From contig JBAIZL010000007.1 of assembly GCA_036971475.1 (NCBI GenBank), forward strand, positions 33,097,002 through 33,161,001: a stretch of 64,000 nt of DNA, in the 5' to 3' direction. The position numbers and the translations under genes were made by a program. Positions 38,793 to 52,260 of this stretch are shown one piece after another (position 1 is the first letter of the stretch; the number at the start of each line of letters is the position of its first letter). The notes below the pieces were generated by a model. The model saw only the letters and a program-made list of their open reading frames with translations. It ran no database searches and was not told where the DNA came from. This DNA is from Prosapia bicincta (Eukaryota; Arthropoda; Insecta; Hemiptera; Cercopidae).

Positions 38793-41011
38793 TGGAAATC
38801 GCAAAATCCATGAACTATAATTCATGCATTTTTTTTAGAGCAAATATATGACAATTGCCATAGCTCCTATAATACTTATTATAGATCAATTCTAAGGGCA
38901 CAATGCGAATCTAAGGTCGATTCTGCGTTTATTATGCCTTTTGAATGAGAAATCCATTTTTTGTAGAAATCGCAAAATCCATGAACTATAATTCATGCAT
39001 TTCTTTTAGAGCAAATATATGACAATTGCCATAGCTCCTATAATACTTATTATAAATCAATGCTAAGGGCACAACGCGAATCTATTGTCGATTCTGCGTT
39101 TATTATGCCTTTTAAATGAGAAATCCATTTTTTGTAGAAATCGCAAAATCCATGAACTATAATTCATGCATTTTTTTAGAGCAAATATATGACAATTGCC
39201 ATAGCTCCTATAATACTTATTATAGATCAATTCTAAGGGCACAATGCGAATCTATGGTCGATTCTGCGTTTATTATGCCTTTTAAATGAGATATCCATTT
39301 TTTGTAGAAATCGCAAAATCCATGAACTATAATTCATGCATTTATTTTAGAGCAAATATATGACAATTGCCATAGCTCCTATAATACTTATTATAGATCA
39401 ATTCTAAGTGCACAATGCGAATCTATGGTCGATTCTGCGTTTATTATGCCTTTTAAATGAGAAATCCATTTTTTGTAGAAATCGCAAAATCCATGAACTA
39501 TAATTCATGCATTTTTTTAGAGAAAATATATGACAATTGTCATAGCTCCTATAATACTTATTATAGATCAATTCTAAGGGCACAACGCGAATCTATTGTC
39601 GATTCTGCGTTTATTATGCCTTTTAAATGAGAAATCCATTTTTTGTAGAAATCGCAAAATCCATGAACTATAATTCATGCATTTTTTTTAGAGCAAATAT
39701 ATGACAATTGTCATAGCTCCTATTATACTTATTATAGATCAATTCTAAGAGCACAATGCGAATCTATGGTCGATTCTGCGTTTATTAGGCCTTTTAAATG
39801 AGAAATCCATTTTTTGTAGAAATCGCAAAATTCATGAACTATAATTCATTCATTTTTTTAGAGAAAATATATGACAATTGCCATAGCTCCTATAATACTT
39901 ATTATAGATCAATTCTAAGAGCACAATGCGAATCTATGGTCGATTCTGCGTTTATTATGCCTTTTAAATGAGATATCCATTTTTTGTAGAAATCGCAAAA
40001 TCCATGAACTATAATTCATGCATTTATTTTAGAGCAAATATATGATAATTGCCATAGCTCCTATAATACTTATTATAGATCAATTCTAAGTGCACAATGC
40101 GAATCTATGGTCGATTCTGCGTTTATTATGCCTTTTAAATGAGAAATCCATTTTTGTAGAAATCGCAAAATCCATGAACTATAATTCATGCATTTTTTTT
40201 AGAGCAAATATATGACAATTGTCATAGCTCCTATAATACTTATTATAGATCAATTCTAAGAGCACAATGCGAATCTATGGTCGATTCTGCGTTTATTATG
40301 CCTTTTAAATGAGAAATCCATTTTTTGTGGAAATCGCAAAATCCATGAACTATAATTCATGCATTTTTTTTAGAGCAAATATATGACAATTGCCATAGCT
40401 CCTATAATACTTATTATAGATCAATTCTAAGGGCACAATGCGAATCTAAGGTCGATTCTGCGTTTATTATGCCTTTTGAATGAGAAATCCATTTTTTGTA
40501 GAAATCGCAAAATCCATGAACTATAATTCATGCATTTCTTTTAGAGCAAATATATGACAATTGCCATAGCTCCTATAATACTTATTATAAATCAATGCTA
40601 AGGGCACAACGCGAATCTATTGTCGATTCTGCGTTTATTATGCCTTTTAAATGAGAAATCCATTTTTTGTAGAAATCGCAAAATCCATGAACTATAATTC
40701 ATGCATTTTTTTAGAGCAAATATATGACAATTGCCATAGCTCCTATAATACTTATTATAGATCAATTCTAAGGGCACAACGCGAATTTATGGTCGATTCT
40801 ACGTTTATTATGCCTTTTAAATGAGAAATCCATTTTTTTGTAGAAATCGCAAAATCCATGAACTATAATTCATGCATTTTTTTTAGAGCAAATATATGAC
40901 AATTGCGATAGCTCCTATAATACTTATTATAGATCAATTCTAAGAGCACAATGCGAATCTATGGTCGATTCTGCGTTTATTATGCCTTTTAAATGAGAAA
41001 TCCATTTTTTG
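38793..41011. repeat. 13-mer tandem duplication, copy 1 (2,219 bp)
   Basis: All rare markers in this unit recur exactly 2,219 bp later: CTAAGGTCG (about 38912, 41131), TTGAATGAG (38943, 41162), AGATATCC (about 39288, 41507), TTCATTCATTTTTTTAG (about 39846, 42065), GATAATTGCC (40044, 42263), AATTTATGG (40784, 43003). Within the unit TTGAATGAG also occurs at 40478, so the 13-mer is a 9-mer (1,535 bp) plus a 4-mer (684 bp) sharing their first monomers. Confidence 0.9.
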
Positions 41012-43230
41012 TAGAAATCGCAAAATCCATGAACTATAATTCATGCATTTTTTTTAGAGCAAATATATGACAATTGCCATAGCTCCTATAATACTTATTA
41101 TAGATCAATTCTAAGGGCACAATGCGAATCTAAGGTCGATTCTGCGTTTATTATGCCTTTTGAATGAGAAATCCATTTTTTGTAGAAATCGCAAAATCCA
41201 TGAACTATAATTCATGCATTTCTTTTAGAGCAAATATATGACAATTGCCATAGCTCCTATAATACTTATTATAAATCAATGCTAAGGGCACAACGCGAAT
41301 CTATTGTCGATTCTGCGTTTATTATGCCTTTTAAATGAGAAATCCATTTTTTGTAGAAATCGCAAAATCCATGAACTATAATTCATGCATTTTTTTAGAG
41401 CAAATATATGACAATTGCCATAGCTCCTATAATACTTATTATAGATCAATTCTAAGGGCACAATGCGAATCTATGGTCGATTCTGCGTTTATTATGCCTT
41501 TTAAATGAGATATCCATTTTTTGTAGAAATCGCAAAATCCATGAACTATAATTCATGCATTTATTTTAGAGCAAATATATGACAATTGCCATAGCTCCTA
41601 TAATACTTATTATAGATCAATTCTAAGTGCACAATGCGAATCTATGGTCGATTCTGCGTTTATTATGCCTTTTAAATGAGAAATCCATTTTTTGTAGAAA
41701 TCGCAAAATCCATGAACTATAATTCATGCATTTTTTTAGAGAAAATATATGACAATTGTCATAGCTCCTATAATACTTATTATAGATCAATTCTAAGGGC
41801 ACAACGCGAATCTATTGTCGATTCTGCGTTTATTATGCCTTTTAAATGAGAAATCCATTTTTTGTAGAAATCGCAAAATCCATGAACTATAATTCATGCA
41901 TTTTTTTTAGAGCAAATATATGACAATTGTCATAGCTCCTATTATACTTATTATAGATCAATTCTAAGAGCACAATGCGAATCTATGGTCGATTCTGCGT
42001 TTATTAGGCCTTTTAAATGAGAAATCCATTTTTTGTAGAAATCGCAAAATTCATGAACTATAATTCATTCATTTTTTTAGAGAAAATATATGACAATTGC
42101 CATAGCTCCTATAATACTTATTATAGATCAATTCTAAGAGCACAATGCGAATCTATGGTCGATTCTGCGTTTATTATGCCTTTTAAATGAGATATCCATT
42201 TTTTGTAGAAATCGCAAAATCCATGAACTATAATTCATGCATTTATTTTAGAGCAAATATATGATAATTGCCATAGCTCCTATAATACTTATTATAGATC
42301 AATTCTAAGTGCACAATGCGAATCTATGGTCGATTCTGCGTTTATTATGCCTTTTAAATGAGAAATCCATTTTTGTAGAAATCGCAAAATCCATGAACTA
42401 TAATTCATGCATTTTTTTTAGAGCAAATATATGACAATTGTCATAGCTCCTATAATACTTATTATAGATCAATTCTAAGAGCACAATGCGAATCTATGGT
42501 CGATTCTGCGTTTATTATGCCTTTTAAATGAGAAATCCATTTTTTGTGGAAATCGCAAAATCCATGAACTATAATTCATGCATTTTTTTTAGAGCAAATA
42601 TATGACAATTGCCATAGCTCCTATAATACTTATTATAGATCAATTCTAAGGGCACAATGCGAATCTAAGGTCGATTCTGCGTTTATTATGCCTTTTGAAT
42701 GAGAAATCCATTTTTTGTAGAAATCGCAAAATCCATGAACTATAATTCATGCATTTCTTTTAGAGCAAATATATGACAATTGCCATAGCTCCTATAATAC
42801 TTATTATAAATCAATGCTAAGGGCACAACGCGAATCTATTGTCGATTCTGCGTTTATTATGCCTTTTAAATGAGAAATCCATTTTTTGTAGAAATCGCAA
42901 AATCCATGAACTATAATTCATGCATTTTTTTAGAGCAAATATATGACAATTGCCATAGCTCCTATAATACTTATTATAGATCAATTCTAAGGGCACAACG
43001 CGAATTTATGGTCGATTCTACGTTTATTATGCCTTTTAAATGAGAAATCCATTTTTTTGTAGAAATCGCAAAATCCATGAACTATAATTCATGCATTTTT
43101 TTTAGAGCAAATATATGACAATTGCGATAGCTCCTATAATACTTATTATAGATCAATTCTAAGAGCACAATGCGAATCTATGGTCGATTCTGCGTTTATT
43201 ATGCCTTTTAAATGAGAAATCCATTTTTTG
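41012..43230. repeat. 13-mer tandem duplication, copy 2 (2,219 bp)
   Basis: This is a near-perfect copy of the preceding unit. The join lies at about 41,012-41,042, where the GCGAT monomer is followed by a T8 AGAGCAAAT...GCCAT monomer with CTAAGGTCG, not the expected AGAGAAAAT...GTCAT monomer. At its right end, after 43,260, the usual order resumes. The exactness of the offset across six markers points to a recent unequal exchange. Confidence 0.9.
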
Positions 43231-44100
43231 TAGAAATCGCAAAATCCATGAACTATAATTCATGCATTTTTTTAGAGAAAATATATGACAATTGTCATAG
43301 CTCCTATAATACTTATTATAGATCAATTCTAAGGGCACAACGCGAATCTATGGTCGATTCTGCGTTTATTATGCCTTTTAAATGAGAAATCCATTTTTTG
43401 TAGAAATCGCAAAATCCATGAACTATAATTCCTGCATTTTTTTTAGAGCAACTATATGACAATTGCAATAGCTCCTATAATACTTATTATAGATCAATTC
43501 TAAGGGCACAACGCGAATCTATGGTCGATTCTGCGTTTATTATGCCTTTTAAATGAGAAATCCATTTTTTGTAGAAATCGCAAAATCCATGAACTATAAT
43601 TCATGCATTTATTTTAGAGCAAATATATGACAATTGCCATAGCTCCTATAATACTTATTATAGATCAATTCTAAGTGCACAATGCGAATCTATGGTCGAT
43701 TCTGCGTTTATTATGCCTTTTAAATGAGAAATCCATTTTTTGTAGAAATCGCAAAATCCATGAACTATAATTCATGCATTTTTTTAGAGAAAATATATGA
43801 CAATTGTCATAGCTCCTATAATACTTATTATAGATCAATTCTAAGGGCACAACGCGAATCTATGGTCGATTCTGCGTTTATTATGCCTTTTAAATGAGAA
43901 ATCCATTTTTTGTAGAAATCGCAAAATCCATGAACTATAATTCATGCATTTTTTTTTAGAGCAAATATATGACAATTGCCATAGCTCCTATAATACTTAT
44001 TATAGATCAATTCTAAGTGCACAATGCGAATCTATGGTCGATTCTGCGTTTATTATGCCTTTTAAATGAGAAATCCATTTTTTGTAGAAATCGCAAAATC
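43231..44100. repeat. Five monomers, no own HOR
   Basis: This stretch completes the cassette after the 13-mer duplication: AGAGAAAAT...GTCAT (43,294), AGAGCAACT...GCAAT (43,465, with AATTCCTGCATT at 43429), TTTATTTTAGAG...TAAGTGC, AGAGAAAAT...GTCAT, and a long T9 monomer. Nothing but satellite is present. Confidence 0.85.
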
Positions 44101-45806
44101 CATGAACTATAATTCATGAATTTTTTTTTGAGCAAATATATGACAATTGTCATAGCTCCTATAATACTTATTATAGATCAATTCTAAGAGCACAATGCGA
44201 ATCTATGGTCGATTCTGCGTTTATTATGCCTTTTAAATGAGAAATCCATTTTTTGTAGAAATCGCAAAATCCATGAACTATAATTCATGCATTTTTTTTT
44301 GAGCAAATATATGACAATTGCGATAGCTCCTATAATACTTATTTTAGATCAATTCTAAGTGCACAATGCGAATCTATGGTCGATTCTGCGTTTATTATGA
44401 GTTTAATTGAGAAATCCATTTTTTGTAGAAATCGCAAAATCCATGAACTATAATTCATGCATTTTTTTTAGAGCAAATATATGACAATTGCCATAGCTCC
44501 TATAATACTTATTATAGATCAATTCTAAGGGCACAATGCGAATCTATGGTCGATTCTGCGTTTATTATGCCTTTTAAATGAGAAATCCATTTTTTGTAGA
44601 AATCGCAAAATCCATGAACTATAATTCATGCATTTCTTTTAGAGCAAATATATGACAATTGCCATAGCTCCTATAATACTTATTATAAATCAATTCTAAG
44701 GGCACAACGCGAATCTATTGTCGATTCTGCGTTTATTATGCCTTTTAAATGAGAAATCCATTTTTTGTAGAAATCGCAAAATCCATGAACTATAATTCAT
44801 GCATTTTTTTTAGAGCAAATATATGACAATTGCGATAGCTCCTATAATACTTATTATAGATCAATTCTAAGAGCACAATGCGAATCTATGGTCGATTCTG
44901 CGTTTATTATGCCTTTTAAATGAGAAATCCATTTTTTGTAGAAATCGCAAAATCCATGAACTACAATTCATGCATTTTTTTAGAGAAAATATATGTCAAT
45001 TGTCATAGCTCCTATAATACTAAATATAGATCAATTCTAAGGGCACAACGCGAATCTATGGTCGATTCTGCGTTTATTATGCCTTTTAAATAAGAAATCC
45101 ATTTTTTGTAGAAATCGCAAAATCCATGAACTATAATTCATGCATTTTTTTAGACCAACTATATGACAATTGCAATAGCTCCTATAATACTTATTATAGA
45201 TCAATTCTAAGGGCACAACGCGAATCTATGGTCGATTCTGCGTTTATTATGCCTTTTAAATGAGAAATCCATTTTTTGTAGAAATCGCAAAATCCATGAA
45301 CTATAATTCATGCATTTATTTTAGAGCAAATATATGACAATTGCCATAGCTCCTATAATACTTATTATAGATCAATTCTAAGGGCACAACGCGAATTTAT
45401 GGTCGATTCTGCGTTTATTATGCCTTTTAAATGAGAAATCCATTTTTTGTAGAAATCGTAAAATCCATGAACTATAATTCATGCATTTTTTTAGAGCAAA
45501 TATATGACAATTGCGATAGCTCCTATAATACGTATTATAGATCAATTCTAAGAGCACAATGCGAATCTATGGTCGATTCTGCGTTATATTATGCCTTTTA
45601 AATGAGAAATCCATTTTTTGTAGAAATCGCAAAATCCATGAACTATAATTCATGCATTTTTTTAGAGAAAATATATGACAATTGCCATAGCTCCTATAAT
45701 ACTTATTATAGATCAATTCTAAGAGCACAATGCCAATCTATTGTCGATTCTGCGTTTATTATGCCTTTTAAATGAGAAATCCATTTTTTGTAGAAATCGC
45801 AAAATC
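44101..45806. repeat. 10-mer tandem duplication, copy 1 (1,706 bp)
   Basis: Distinctive markers are AATTCATGAATTTTT (44111), ATTATGAGTTTAATTGAG (44395), CTACAATTC (44961), TACTAAATATAG (45018), CCTTTTAAATAAG (45082), TACGTATTATAG (45529) and GCGTTATATTATG (45581). Every one recurs 1,706 bp later. One difference seen between copies is AGACCAACT at 45152 against AGAGCAACT in the second copy. Confidence 0.92.
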
Positions 45807-47512
45807 CATGAACTATAATTCATGAATTTTTTTTTGAGCAAATATATGACAATTGTCATAGCTCCTATAATACTTATTATAGATCAATTCTAAGAGCACA
45901 ATGCGAATCTATGGTCGATTCTGCGTTTATTATGCCTTTTAAATGAGAAATCCATTTTTTGTAGAAATCGCAAAATCCATGAACTATAATTCATGCATTT
46001 TTTTTTGAGCAAATATATGACAATTGCGATAGCTCCTATAATACTTATTTTAGATCAATTCTAAGTGCACAATGCGAATCTATGGTCGATTCTGCGTTTA
46101 TTATGAGTTTAATTGAGAAATCCATTTTTTGTAGAAATCGCAAAATCCATGAACTATAATTCATGCATTTTTTTTAGAGCAAATATATGACAATTGCCAT
46201 AGCTCCTATAATACTTATTATAGATCAATTCTAAGGGCACAATGCGAATCTATGGTCGATTCTGCGTTTATTATGCCTTTTAAATGAGAAATCCATTTTT
46301 TGTAGAAATCGCAAAATCCATGAACTATAATTCATGCATTTCTTTTAGAGCAAATATATGACAATTGCCATAGCTCCTATAATACTTATTATAAATCAAT
46401 TCTAAGGGCACAACGCGAATCTATTGTCGATTCTGCGTTTATTATGCCTTTTAAATGAGAAATCCATTTTTTGTAGAAATCGCAAAATCCATGAACTATA
46501 ATTCATGCATTTTTTTTAGAGCAAATATATGACAATTGCGATAGCTCCTATAATACTTATTATAGATCAATTCTAAGAGCACAATGCGAATCTATGGTCG
46601 ATTCTGCGTTTATTATGCCTTTTAAATGAGAAATCCATTTTTTGTAGAAATCGCAAAATCCATGAACTACAATTCATGCATTTTTTTAGAGAAAATATAT
46701 GTCAATTGTCATAGCTCCTATAATACTAAATATAGATCAATTCTAAGGGCACAACGCGAATCTATGGTCGATTCTGCGTTTATTATGCCTTTTAAATAAG
46801 AAATCCATTTTTTGTAGAAATCGCAAAATCCATGAACTATAATTCATGCATTTTTTTAGAGCAACTATATGACAATTGCAATAGCTCCTATAATACTTAT
46901 TATAGATCAATTCTAAGGGCACAACGCGAATCTATGGTCGATTCTGCGTTTATTATGCCTTTTAAATGAGAAATCCATTTTTTGTAGAAATCGCAAAATC
47001 CATGAACTATAATTCATGCATTTATTTTAGAGCAAATATATGACAATTGCCATAGCTCCTATAATACTTATTATAGATCAATTCTAAGGGCACAACGCGA
47101 ATTTATGGTCGATTCTGCGTTTATTATGCCTTTTAAATGAGAAATCCATTTTTTGTAGAAATCGTAAAATCCATGAACTATAATTCATGCATTTTTTTAG
47201 AGCAAATATATGACAATTGCGATAGCTCCTATAATACGTATTATAGATCAATTCTAAGAGCACAATGCGAATCTATGGTCGATTCTGCGTTATATTATGC
47301 CTTTTAAATGAGAAATCCATTTTTTGTAGAAATCGCAAAATCCATGAACTATAATTCATGCATTTTTTTAGAGAAAATATATGACAATTGCCATAGCTCC
47401 TATAATACTTATTATAGATCAATTCTAAGAGCACAATGCCAATCTATTGTCGATTCTGCGTTTATTATGCCTTTTAAATGAGAAATCCATTTTTTGTAGA
47501 AATCGCAAAATC
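45807..47512. repeat. 10-mer tandem duplication, copy 2 (1,706 bp)
   Basis: It repeats copy 1 marker for marker: AATTCATGAATTTTT at 45817, GTTTAATTGAG at 46107, CTACAATTC at 46667, GCGTTATATTATG at 47287. The unit ends at a monomer with AATGCCAATCTATTG (about 47436, matching 45730), after which ordinary AGAGAAAAT...GCCAT monomers follow rather than a third copy. Parts of the unit recur out of order at 49,260-49,560 and 50,250-50,830. Confidence 0.92.
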
Positions 47513-50500
47513 CATGAACTATAATTCATGCATTTTTTTAGAGAAAATATATGACAATTGCCATAGCTCCTATAATACTTAATATAGATCAATTCTAAGT
47601 GCACAATGCGAATCTATGGTCGATTCTGCGTTTATAATGCCTTTTAAATGAGAAATCCATTTTTTGTAGAAATCGCAAAATCCATGAACTATAATTCATG
47701 CATTTTTTTTAGAGCAAATATATGACAATTGCCATAGCTCCTATAATACTTATTATAGATCAATTCTAAGTGCACAATGCGAATCTATGGTCGATTCTGC
47801 GTTTATTATGCCTTTTAAATGAGAAATCCATTTTTTGTAGAAATCGCAAAATCCATGAACTATAATTCATGCATTTATTTTATAGCAACCATATGACAAT
47901 TGCAATAGCTCCTATAATACTTATTATAGATCAATTCTAAGGGCACAACGCGAATCTATGGTCGATTCTGCGTTTATTATGCCTTTTAAATGAGAAATCC
48001 ATTTTTTGTAGAAATCGCAAAATCCATGAACTATAATTCATGCATTTTTTTTAGAGCAAATATATGACAATTGCCATAGCTCCTATAATACTTATTATAG
48101 ATCAATTCTACGGGCACAATGCGAATCTATGGTCGATTCTGCGTTTATTATGCCTTTTGAATGAGAAATCCATTTTTTGTAGAAATCGCAAAATCCATGA
48201 ACTATAATTCATGCATTTCTTTTAGAGCAAATATATGACAATTGCCATAGCTCCTATAATACTTATTATAAATCAATTCTAAGGGCACAACGCGAATCTA
48301 TTGTCGATTCTGCGTTTATTATGCCTTTTAAATGAGAAATCCATTTTTTGTAGAAATCGCAAAATCCATGAACTATAATTCATGCATTTTTTTAGAGCAA
48401 ATATATGACAATTGCCATAGCTCCTATAATACTTATTATAGATCAATTCTAAGGGCACAACGCGAATTTATGGTCGATTCTACGTTTATTATGCCTTTTA
48501 AATGAGAAATCCATTTTTTGTAGAAATCGCAAAATCCATGAACTATAATTCATGCATTTTTTTAGAGAAAATATATGACAATTGCAATAGCTCCTATAAT
48601 ACTTATTATAGATCAATTCTAAGGGCACAACGCGAATCTATGGTCGATTCTGCGTTTATTATGCCTTTTAAATGAGAAATCCATTTTTTGTAGAAATCGC
48701 AAAATCCATGAACTATAATTCATGCATTTATTTTAGAGCAAATATATGACAATTGCCATAGCTCCTATAATACTTATTATAGATCAATTCTAAGGGCACA
48801 ACGCGAATTTATGGTCGATTCTGCGTTTATTATGCCTTTTAAATGAGAAATCCATTTTTTGTAGAAATCGTAAAATCCATGAACTTTAATTCATGCATTT
48901 TTTTTAGAGCAAATATATGACAATTGCGATAGCTCCTATAATACTTATTATAGATCAATTCTAAGAGCACAATGCGAATCTATGGTCGATTCTGCGTTTA
49001 TTATGCCTTTTAAATGAGAAATCCATTTTTTGTAGAAATCGCAAAATCACTGAACTATAATTCATGCATTTTTTTAGAGCAAATATATGACAATTGCCAT
49101 AGCTCCTATAATACTTATTATAGATCAATTCTAATGGCAGAATGCGATTCTATGGTCGATTCTGCGTTTATAATGCCTTTTAAATGAGAAATCCATTTTT
49201 TGTAGAAATCGCAAAATCCATGAACTATAATTCATGCATTTTTTTTAGAGCAAATATATGACAATTGCGATAGCTCCTATAATACGTATTATAGATCAAT
49301 TCTAAGAGCACAATGCGAATCTATGGTCGATTCTGCGTTATATTATGCCTTTTAAATGAGAAATCCATTTTTTGTAGAAATCGCAAAATCCATGAACTAT
49401 AATTCATGCATTTTTTTAGAGAAAATATATGACAATTGCCATAGCTCCTATAATACTTATTATAGATCAATTCTAAGAGCACAATGCCAATCTATTGTCG
49501 ATTCTGCGTTTATTATGCCTTTTAAATGAGAAATCCATTTTTTGTAGAAATCGCAAAATCCATGAACTATAATTCATGCATTTTTTTAGAGAAAATATAT
49601 GACAATTGTCATAGCTCCTATAATACTTATTATAGATCAATTCTAAGGGCACAACGCGAATCTATGGTCGATTCTGCGTTTATTATGCCTTTTAAATGAG
49701 AAATCCATTTTTTGTAGAAATCGCAAAATCCATGAACTATAATTCATGCATTTTTTTTTAGAGCAAATATATGACAATTGCCATAGCTCCTATAATACTT
49801 ATAATAGATCAATTCTAAGAGCACAATGCGAATCTATGGTCGATTCTGCGTTTATTATGCCTTTTAAATGAGAAATCCATTTTTTGTAGAAATCGCAAAA
49901 TCCATGAACTATTCATGCATTTTTTTAGAGAAAATATATGACAATTGCCATAGCTCCTATAATACTTATTATAGATCAATTCTAAGAGCACAATGCGAAT
50001 CTATGGTCGGTTCTGCGTTTATTATGCCATTTAAATGAGAAATCCATTTTTTGTAGAAATCGCAAAATCCATGAACTATAATTCATGCATTTATTTTAGA
50101 GCAAATATATGACAATTGCCATAGCTCCTATAATACTTATTATAGATCAATTCTAAGTGCACAATGCGAATCTATGGTCGATTCTGCGTTTATTATGCCT
50201 TTTAAATGAGAAATCCATTTTTTGTAGAAATCGCAAAATCCATGAACTATAATTCATGAATTTTTTTTTGAGCAAATATATGACAATTGTCATAGCTCCT
50301 ATAATACTTATTATAGATCAATTCTAAGAGCACAATGCGAATCTATGGTCGATTCTGCGTTTATTATGCCTTTTAAATGAGAAATCCATTTTTTGTAGAA
50401 ATCGCAAAATCCATGAACTATAATTCATGCATTTCTTTTAGAGCAAATATATGACAATTGCCATAGCTCCTATAATACTTATTATAAATCAATTCTAAGG

Positions 50501-50880
50501 GCACAACGCGAATCTATTGTCGATTCTGCGTTTATTATGCCTTTTAAATGAGAAATCCATTTTTTGTAGAAATCGCAAAATCCATGAACTATAATTCATG
50601 CATTTTTTTTAGAGCAAATATATGACAATTGCGATAGCTCCTATAATACTTATTATAGATCAATTCTAAGAGCACAATGCGAATCTATGGTCGATTCTGC
50701 GTTTATTATGCCTTTTAAATGAGAAATCCATTTTTTGTAGAAATCGCAAAATCCATGAACTACAATTCATGCATTTTTTTAGAGAAAATATATGTCAATT
50801 GTCATAGCTCCTATAATACTTAATATAGATCAATTCTAAGGGCACAACGCGAATCTATGGTCGATTCTGCGTTTATTATG
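47513..50880. repeat. Composite region: first 4,265-bp-offset copy plus imported blocks
   Basis: From about 47,600 to 49,260 the order matches 51,870-53,520 at an offset of 4,265 bp (AGCAACCATATG at 47884 and 52149, TTGAATGAG at 48159 and 52424, ATCACTGAAC at 49046 and 53311). It then switches at about 49,260 to a block copied from 47,220-47,550 (TACGTATTATAG, GCGTTATATT at 49335), at about 49,740 to the AACTATTCATGC/GGTTCTGCG pair known from 35.9-36.9 kb, and at about 50,250 to a shortened form of the 10-mer. Confidence 0.82.
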
Positions 50881-52260
50881 CCTTTTAAATGAGAAATCAA
50901 TTTTTTGTAGAAATCGCAAAATCCATGAACTATAATTCATGCATTTTTTTAGAGAAAATATATGACAATTGCCATAGCTCCTATAATACTTATTATAGAT
51001 CAATTCTAAGTGCACAATGCGAATCTATGGTCGATTCTGCGTTTATTACTCCTTTTAAATGAGAAATCCATTTTTTGTAGAAATCGCAAAATCCATGAAC
51101 TATAATTCATGCATTTTTTTTAGAGCAAATATATGACAATTGCCATAGCTCCTATAATACTTATTATAGATCAATTCTAAGGGCACAATGCGATTCTATG
51201 GTCGATTCTGCGTTTATAATGCCTTTTAAATGAGAAATCCATTTTTTGTAGAAATCGCAAAATCCATGAACTATAATTCATGCATTTTTTTTAGAGCAAA
51301 TATATGACAATTGCCATAGCTCCTATAATACTTATTATAGATCAATTCTAAGTGCACAATGCGAATCTATGGTCGATTCTGCGTTTATTATGCCTTTTAA
51401 ATGAGAAATCCATTTTTTGTAGAAATCGCAAAATCCATGAACTATAATTCATGCATTTATTTTAGAGCAACCATATGACAATTGCAATAGCTCCTATAAT
51501 ACTTATTATAGATCAATTCTAAGGGCACAATGCCAATCTATTGTCGATTCTGCGTTTATTATGCCTTTTAAATGAGAAATCAATTTTTTGTAGAAATCGC
51601 AAAATCCATGAACTATAATTCATGCATTTTTTTAGAGAAAATATATGACAATTGCCATAGCTCCTATAATACTTATTATAGATCAATTCTAAGTGCACAA
51701 TGCGAATCTATGGTCGATTCTGCGTTTATTACTCCTTTTAAATGAGAAATCCATTTTTTGTAGAAATCGCAAAATCCATGAACTATAATTCATGCATTTT
51801 TTTTAGAGCAAATATATGACAATTGCCATAGCTCCTATAATACTTATTATAGATCAATTCTAAGGGCACAATGCGATTCTATGGTCGATTCTGCGTTTAT
51901 AATGCCTTTTAAATGAGAAATCCATTTTTTGTAGAAATCGCAAAATCCATGAACTATAATTCATGCATTTTTTTTAGAGCAAATATATGACAATTGCCAT
52001 AGCTCCTATAATACTTATTATAGATCAATTCTAAGTGCACAATGCGAATCTATGGTCGATTCTGCGTTTATTATGCCTTTTAAATGAGAAATCCATTTTT
52101 TGTAGAAATCGCAAAATCCATGAACTATAATTCATGCATTTATTTTAGAGCAACCATATGACAATTGCAATAGCTCCTATAATACTTATAATAGATCAAT
52201 TCTAAGGGCACAACGCGAATCTATGGTCGATTCTGCGTTTATTATGCCTTTTAAATGAGA
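50881..52260. repeat. 4-mer tandem duplication (683 bp unit)
   Basis: GAGAAATCAATTTTTTG occurs at 50891 and 51574, TTATTACTCCTTTT near 51045 and 51728, ACAATGCGATTCTATGG near 51186 and 51868, and AGCAACCATATG at 51468 and 52149, all 681-683 bp apart. The first copy ends with AATGCCAATCTATTG, the second with ACTTATAATAGATC and AACGCG, so the flanks differ while the four monomers agree. Confidence 0.88.
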
